Shown: positions 60,395-64,000 of the stretch, one piece after another
Numbering within the stretch: the stretch's first letter is position 1
How the letters are laid out: every line of letters begins with the position of its first letter
From: Palsa-360 sp963719875
GTDB taxonomy: Bacteria; Acidobacteriota; Terriglobia; Acidiferrales; UBA7541
Direction: 5' to 3'
Assembly: GCA_963719875.1 (NCBI GenBank)
Contig: CAVRDJ010000002.1
Coordinates: forward strand, 1,426,001 to 1,490,000
Length of the DNA stretch: 64,000 nt
Translations under genes and position numbers: made by a program
The notes under the pieces: model-generated
Database searches by the model: none
The model's input: the letters and a program-made list of their open reading frames with translations, nothing else
Told to the model about the DNA's origin: nothing

Positions 60395-61540
60395 TTACAG
60401 AGTTGGGACGCTCTTAGGGGTCTTCAGAGTGATTGGTCCTGCTGGATAAGAGAACTGATCTCCCTTCGTTACCTTCCCGGTCCGGTCGATCTCGGTAGAC
60501 TGGCCGTTGATCTTTTTTTTGTCAACCGTAAGGGTGAGATAACCCCACGTCACCACTCCGTACACAAGTTTGGCTTTCGTGTCGGGTGCGATATCTCCAT
60601 CTTTCGAATGAATCTGGTGCAGGTTATGGTAACCCCCGTTCCCGACGACCAGGAAAGGCGTGGGACCATCCGGCGCGATATCCTTCTCCACCCGCTGATA
60701 GTCGTGGACGTGACCGGCCAGGACGAGGTTGGGGACACGTCCGGTATCCCGAATTGCATTCTCCAGCGCGTCGGACATCTTCGAGCTCCCGCTGTGAAAA
60801 ACATCGAACGAGTAGATCGGATGATGAAGCGCCAGGATGAGCGCCCGGTCGTTGGGTGCGGTTGCGAACTCGTTGGTCAACCATTGCTGCTGGTTCGAAT
60901 CGATTGAGCCGTGCTCAGGGACATTCGTGTACATGCCGACGATCGTTGCCAACGGCGTAACCAAGGTCCAATACGGATTGGGAAGATTCAGCCCCACGCG
61001 AGGAGCATCCTTCGAGATCGGATCGACGTCGGGGTTGGCCTGCATGAAGTAGGCGACCCATCCGTCAAGGGAGGTCTGCGCGGTGGGATCGTCGACCTCT
61101 CCGTCATGATTCCCGGGAATCGCGAAAATGGGCGGAGTGTAGCGCTCGTACGGTTCATAGAATTGGGAGTAGTAATCATCGTGCGCGCCGGTGAAGTAAA
61201 CTACGTCGCCCACGTGATAGCAGAAGTGCGGTGAATTTGCGCCCGCCGACCCGATTCCCTTTATCATTTCGTTGGCCACACTGGATTGAAACTCGGCATC
61301 CGTGACGCCGCCCGAGTCGCCCAATACGTCGAAGATCATCTTGCCCGAATCGGTGATGTGCTTGGCCACCGCTTGAAAATTGTCGGCCAGCGCGTAGTGG
61401 TACGGAGGGAGGCCCAGGGGTCTGGGCAGGGGCTGATAGCCGGTATTTCGGTGCGACAGCGGGCTGAGCGGGGTCACGCCGGGGTGCGCCTGGGAATTGC
61501 CCTTTTTGATATGCGTGCGAACCGCACCTGGCTGCAACAT
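60395..61540 (-). CDS. Calcineurin-like metallophosphoesterase
   Basis: 381 residues from ATG 61540 with GAGGAGG upstream. Metal motifs: IFDVLGDSGGVTDAEF, HFCYHVGDVVYFTGAHDD, FAIPGNHDGEVDDP, LILALHHPIYSFDVFHSGSS and NLVLAGHVHDYQRVE. These are all five blocks of the family with a full metal set. There is no signal peptide; the N-terminal 50 residues are proline- and histidine-rich. The GNHD and GHVHDY form is like purple acid phosphatase-type enzymes. The substrate is open. Confidence 0.87.
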   Translation of the reverse strand: MLQPGAVRTHIKKGNSQAHPGVTPLSPLSHRNTGYQPLPRPLGLPPYHYALADNFQAVAKHITDSGKMIFDVLGDSGGVTDAEFQSSVANEMIKGIGSAGANSPHFCYHVGDVVYFTGAHDDYYSQFYEPYERYTPPIFAIPGNHDGEVDDPTAQTSLDGWVAYFMQANPDVDPISKDAPRVGLNLPNPYWTLVTPLATIVGMYTNVPEHGSIDSNQQQWLTNEFATAPNDRALILALHHPIYSFDVFHSGSSKMSDALENAIRDTGRVPNLVLAGHVHDYQRVEKDIAPDGPTPFLVVGNGGYHNLHQIHSKDGDIAPDTKAKLVYGVVTWGYLTLTVDKKKINGQSTEIDRTGKVTKGDQFSYPAGPITLKTPKSVPTL

Positions 61541-61849
61541 GATGTTTATCCTCCTCAAAAAAGATGTTTGCGGCGTCAACCAGCCGCGAAGGGACAACAA
61601 GGTACTGCGGGCAACCATTTCAGTCAATGATAACCTATATTTATTTATGATAAATATTGTATTGAGGAAGTAAAACAGTCAGATTATATCCCTGCGTGGA
61701 AGCCGGCAATCCTTGAACGTGTATTTTGCAGGAACCGTTGCAGCGTTCCACGCGTGGACCAAACCCAGTTTGCGATTTATGGCGTGCGGGCTGCAAACAA
61801 GCCCAGATTTCCAAACCGCAAGAAGTATTCTTGCGCTGACTCTTCCCGC
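61541..61849. other. Intergenic region with AT-rich promoter-like stretch
   Basis: 309 bp. The part 61628-61670 (ATAACCTATATTTATTTATG and on) is very AT-rich and probably contains the promoter of the phosphoesterase on the reverse strand. The ORF at 61641-62237 is a shadow of the porin gene. No other feature seen. Confidence 0.45.
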
Positions 61850-63286
61850 TCAGAACTCGACATGCAGGCGGAGGGCTGGCGCAAACACGGGGCCGCGGTC
61901 GCGGTTGTAGCCGGGGTTGGTGATGTACTGCGCGTCGAGCGACGTGAAGATGCCGCGCCACACGTGCAGCGTGTAGTAGGTTTCCACGATGTTCTCGCGT
62001 CCATAATTCAAGTTGCCGTCGCCGAGCACGAAGCCGAGGCCGCCGAGAGCCAGATAGTTCTGATGGTCGCGCGAAATTCCGTTGGAAATGAAGGCGAGGC
62101 CCGCGCGGTCCAGCTTTCTTTTCCACCTGGTCCCTTGCGCGCCGGCGCCGACTTGCTCTGTTTCGTCCACTTCCGTGTAGGCGAAGGATTCGTGCTGGCC
62201 TTCGTTCCATCCCCATCGCGCAAAGAGGCCCAGCCAATCCGTCAGCGGTTGCTCGACGTTGACGCCGAATCCGTATTTCGTGGTGGTCTGGAGAGGATGC
62301 GCCGTGATGTCCGGCTTCGGCGTGTGGCCCGCTAGAAAATTCGCGACGGCCACGCTGTATACGCCCATGTTGGCGTGGTTCGCGTAACCAAGCAGGCGAA
62401 GCACTGTCTCGCGGCGCGGCAGGAAAGAATGATGCAGCTCGAACTCAACGTTTTCCGAGTGGGCGCGGCCGAGATCGGCGTCGAGGTTGATGCCGTTCGC
62501 CACCTTGGGCATCAGCGCTTCCGCGAATCGCACGGCCCAGTGGCGGTCGTCGTACTCCACCATCGCGGCATAGGTGTAGCCGCGCGTGTCCGCGGCGTAG
62601 TCGTAGGCGCCGTTGTTGTCAAGCGTCCAATTCATGAACTGAAAATTGTTGTCCGAGCCGTACGTGTTCACGTCGAAAAAATCCACCAGGCTGAATTTTC
62701 CGAAGCGAATTTCCAGGCGCCGCACCGGCAACTGCGTGAAGAGCGAAAGCGGCGTTCTCTCAGCGGCCGATTTCTCGCCGCCGAGCGGAATGATTTGATG
62801 CCACATCAGGCGCGCGACGTATGGGGCTTTGCTGAGCAGGGGATTCCGGACGACGTCCAGATTCGTGAATCCGCCAAGGCCGAGAGCTTCCCCGATCCCA
62901 TGCCCGCCCGTTTCCTGCACGTCGAGGAGAAATTCCGTCGTACTGCTCGCCTCCACGCCTGTGAAGAGCGTCAGCACCCGCGAAGAGGCATCCTGCGCCT
63001 GGGGCGAAAGGCTGTTCGGCCCCTGGTAGGGAGAATGAAACGCGGGGTGCCACTGCGTAATAATATTTGCCTGGCCCGAAATCCAGAAGCGGCTCGATTC
63101 CGAGTGCGGGAAAAGAGTCGCAGGATCACTGGAAGACGAATCATCGGCGGGAGCTGGAGCGGATTGCGTAGGCGTTTGATCCAGCGGCGCATCCTGTCCG
63201 CGCAAGGACGGCGGCGCTGCCAGGCGCAGAGCCAGCAAGAGCAGAAACGACAGCGCGAATTGAGCCGGGCGATGACGCATTTTCAT
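61850..63286 (-). CDS. OprB-like carbohydrate-selective porin
   Basis: 478 residues from ATG 63286 at the signal peptide (RPAQFALSFLLLLALRLAAP). Mature part: RFWISGQANIITQWHPAFHS, GPNSLSPQAQDASSRVLTLF, RRLEIRFGKFSLVDFFDVNT, YGSDNNFQFMNWTLDNNGAY and KYGFGVNVEQPLTDWLGLFA, ending with FAPALRLHVEF. The final phenylalanine and alternating strands fit a 16-strand barrel of the OprB family (sugar uptake). The region after the signal (residues about 25-55) is rich in Asp, Ser and Pro. No sugar gene is next to it. Confidence 0.87.
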   Translation of the reverse strand: MKMRHRPAQFALSFLLLLALRLAAPPSLRGQDAPLDQTPTQSAPAPADDSSSSDPATLFPHSESSRFWISGQANIITQWHPAFHSPYQGPNSLSPQAQDASSRVLTLFTGVEASSTTEFLLDVQETGGHGIGEALGLGGFTNLDVVRNPLLSKAPYVARLMWHQIIPLGGEKSAAERTPLSLFTQLPVRRLEIRFGKFSLVDFFDVNTYGSDNNFQFMNWTLDNNGAYDYAADTRGYTYAAMVEYDDRHWAVRFAEALMPKVANGINLDADLGRAHSENVEFELHHSFLPRRETVLRLLGYANHANMGVYSVAVANFLAGHTPKPDITAHPLQTTTKYGFGVNVEQPLTDWLGLFARWGWNEGQHESFAYTEVDETEQVGAGAQGTRWKRKLDRAGLAFISNGISRDHQNYLALGGLGFVLGDGNLNYGRENIVETYYTLHVWRGIFTSLDAQYITNPGYNRDRGPVFAPALRLHVEF

Positions 63287-63397
63287 CCGGTTAGATCGGC
63301 ACCCTCTTCGAAACATTAAATCATGGCCTGACCCAATATCGAGATGAACAGAAGGTAAAAACACAAGAGATGGTTTTTCCACCCCTCCCGACCCCGC

Positions 63398-63616
63398 TTA
63401 TGAATCGCCCTCATGAGTAAGCGCCACATGCGCTTCGGCCCGTGCCGCTGCGAGGTCGGGCTCATGCACTTTGGCTTGCGAGTCGAACATCGACATTGAC
63501 GGATCGATCCACACCCGGATGAGCGGGGCGTTCTCGCCTTCGTGCGCGCGAATCCATACGCAGTAGAGGCTGGGGCGCGGCACGGAATTCTTGCGGTTGA
63601 AAATGTAACCAAACAT
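63398..63616 (-). CDS. Small hypothetical protein, 72 aa
   Basis: ATG 63616 is preceded by GGAGGGG at about four bases. Sequence: YIFNRKNSVPRPSLYCVWIR, AHEGENAPLIRVWIDPSMSM, FDSQAKVHEPDLAAARAEAH. Small soluble protein, perhaps of a widespread acidobacterial family; no signature. The start of the longer ORF on the same frame (63943) overlaps the regulator region and is not used. Confidence 0.55.
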   Translation of the reverse strand: MFGYIFNRKNSVPRPSLYCVWIRAHEGENAPLIRVWIDPSMSMFDSQAKVHEPDLAAARAEAHVALTHEGDS

Positions 63617-63934
63617 GATCCCCTCCATTGAATCCACAGGTGTCCTGGCCGGGCTCAGGCGCCTCGTTCGAGAAAAACTATTTTTCAGGAGGGGATTTTT
63701 TTCCGCGACATCGCGGATTCCCGCTCGCTCAGTTTTTCGTCCACCAGAGCGAGCAGAAATTTGATTCACAACACCTTGTGCTATGCTCGCTCGGGGCGGA
63801 GGTCCGGGAGGCTGGAACTGCCCGGAGGTTCCGGTTCTTGAACTGGAATTTCCATGGGTTCTAATTTCCTTTCGGGCCGTTGTATTGCGGCCTGGACCTC
63901 TGATACCATACCCCCATAGGGTAGTCAAGCGAAA
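63617..63934. other. Intergenic region before the metal regulator
   Basis: 318 bp between the small reverse gene and the CsoR/RcnR gene. It includes the operator at 63909-63923. No other gene or repeat is supported here. Confidence 0.45.
63909..63923. promoter_or_regulatory. Operator-like palindrome TACCC-N5-GGGTA before a CsoR/RcnR-family gene
   Basis: TACCC (63909-63913), five bases, GGGTA (63919-63923), 11 bp before the ATG of the regulator. G/C-tract palindromes of this form are bound by CsoR/RicR/RcnR-family repressors, so it is probably the autoregulatory site. Confidence 0.7.
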
Positions 63935-64000
63935 ATGTCCCATTTATCGAGAGAAAAGCTGGACCTGGTGACCCGCACCAAGAAAATCGTGGGGCAGCTC
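63935..64000 (+). CDS. Metal-sensing transcriptional repressor, CsoR/RcnR/FrmR family (5' end only)
   Basis: ATG 63935 opens a frame of 22 codons that runs off the right edge. The sequence MSHLSREKLDLVTRTKKIVG with QL after it matches the N-terminal DNA-binding helix of the DUF156 (CsoR/RcnR/FrmR) family (…L..R…I.GQL…). These proteins bind Cu, Ni/Co or formaldehyde and leave DNA. The ligand residues (H/C) lie beyond the edge. The operator-like palindrome right before the gene supports the call. Confidence 0.8.
   Translation, partial: MSHLSREKLDLVTRTKKIVGQL

Noticed and set aside
61641..62237. 198-codon reverse ORF overlapping the porin gene end
   Set aside because: It overlaps the porin gene in another frame and extends into AT-rich non-coding DNA; the porin frame has the family motifs.

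Overview
The window looks like a chromosomal contig of an Acidobacteriota (Terriglobia/'Acidobacteriia'-type) bacterium. The grounds are two Oar-like TonB-dependent receptors with an N-terminal carboxypeptidase-regulatory-like fold (one cut by the left edge), several small protein families that I associate with acidobacterial genomes, many two-component and ECF sigma systems, a moderately high GC content, and dispersed palindromic repeats placed right after stop codons. No rRNA, tRNA or CRISPR array was seen.

Layout. 1-2928: partial TonB-dependent receptor. 4.0-9.1 kb: an accessory block. It holds an acidobacterial 'ATGP' family gene broken by one in-frame amber codon, an XRE regulator with a small partner, and a tightly overlapping operon running the other way (annealing/Rad52-like protein, small unknown, Cas4/RecB-like Fe-S nuclease, unknown, HNH nuclease). 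9.3-16.9 kb: a CusRS-like two-component pair, divergent from a nine-heme membrane-anchored cytochrome c and a second TonB-dependent receptor. 17-25.4 kb: SulP transporter, DUF5519 protein, outer-membrane barrel, TPR and zinc-ribbon proteins, lipase maturation factor, NagX-like acyltransferase. 25.7-33.3 kb: a complete phosphate block phoB-phoR-phoU-pstS-pstC-pstA-pstB-phoU, with 11-bp-period repeats upstream that resemble Pho boxes. 33.5-38.9 kb: CapA-like phosphatase, ECF sigma/anti-sigma pair, and a Tat phosphoesterase-cupredoxin-DUF2231-ECF sigma set. 39.4-42 kb: HD-GYP protein with a degenerate receiver, BNR-repeat protein and MoaD/ThiS protein. 42-46.8 kb: an ECF42-type sigma factor with four DGPF/YCII proteins, a VOC protein, a DoxX protein and a 65-aa protein. 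Four copies of TGTCGA-N16-TCGA(C/T) lie at the right places to be its promoters. 47-52.8 kb: a tripartite RND efflux pump. 53-57.6 kb: small proteins, a secreted adenosine deaminase and an alpha/beta hydrolase without its nucleophile serine. 57.7-59.6 kb: an AT-richer island with a Shedu-type (SduA, DUF4263) anti-phage nuclease and a four-helix membrane protein. 59.9-63.6 kb: PspC protein, metallophosphoesterase, OprB-like porin and a small protein. 63.9 kb to the end: the start of a CsoR/RcnR-family metal-sensing repressor behind a TACCC-N5-GGGTA operator.

The most noteworthy systems are the self-contained ECF42/DGPF regulon with visible promoters, the Shedu island with its uncharacterised membrane partner, the recombination/nuclease operon at 6.1-9.1 kb, and the repeat families that sit on stop codons. 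Functions are assigned by reading motifs; no database search was possible.
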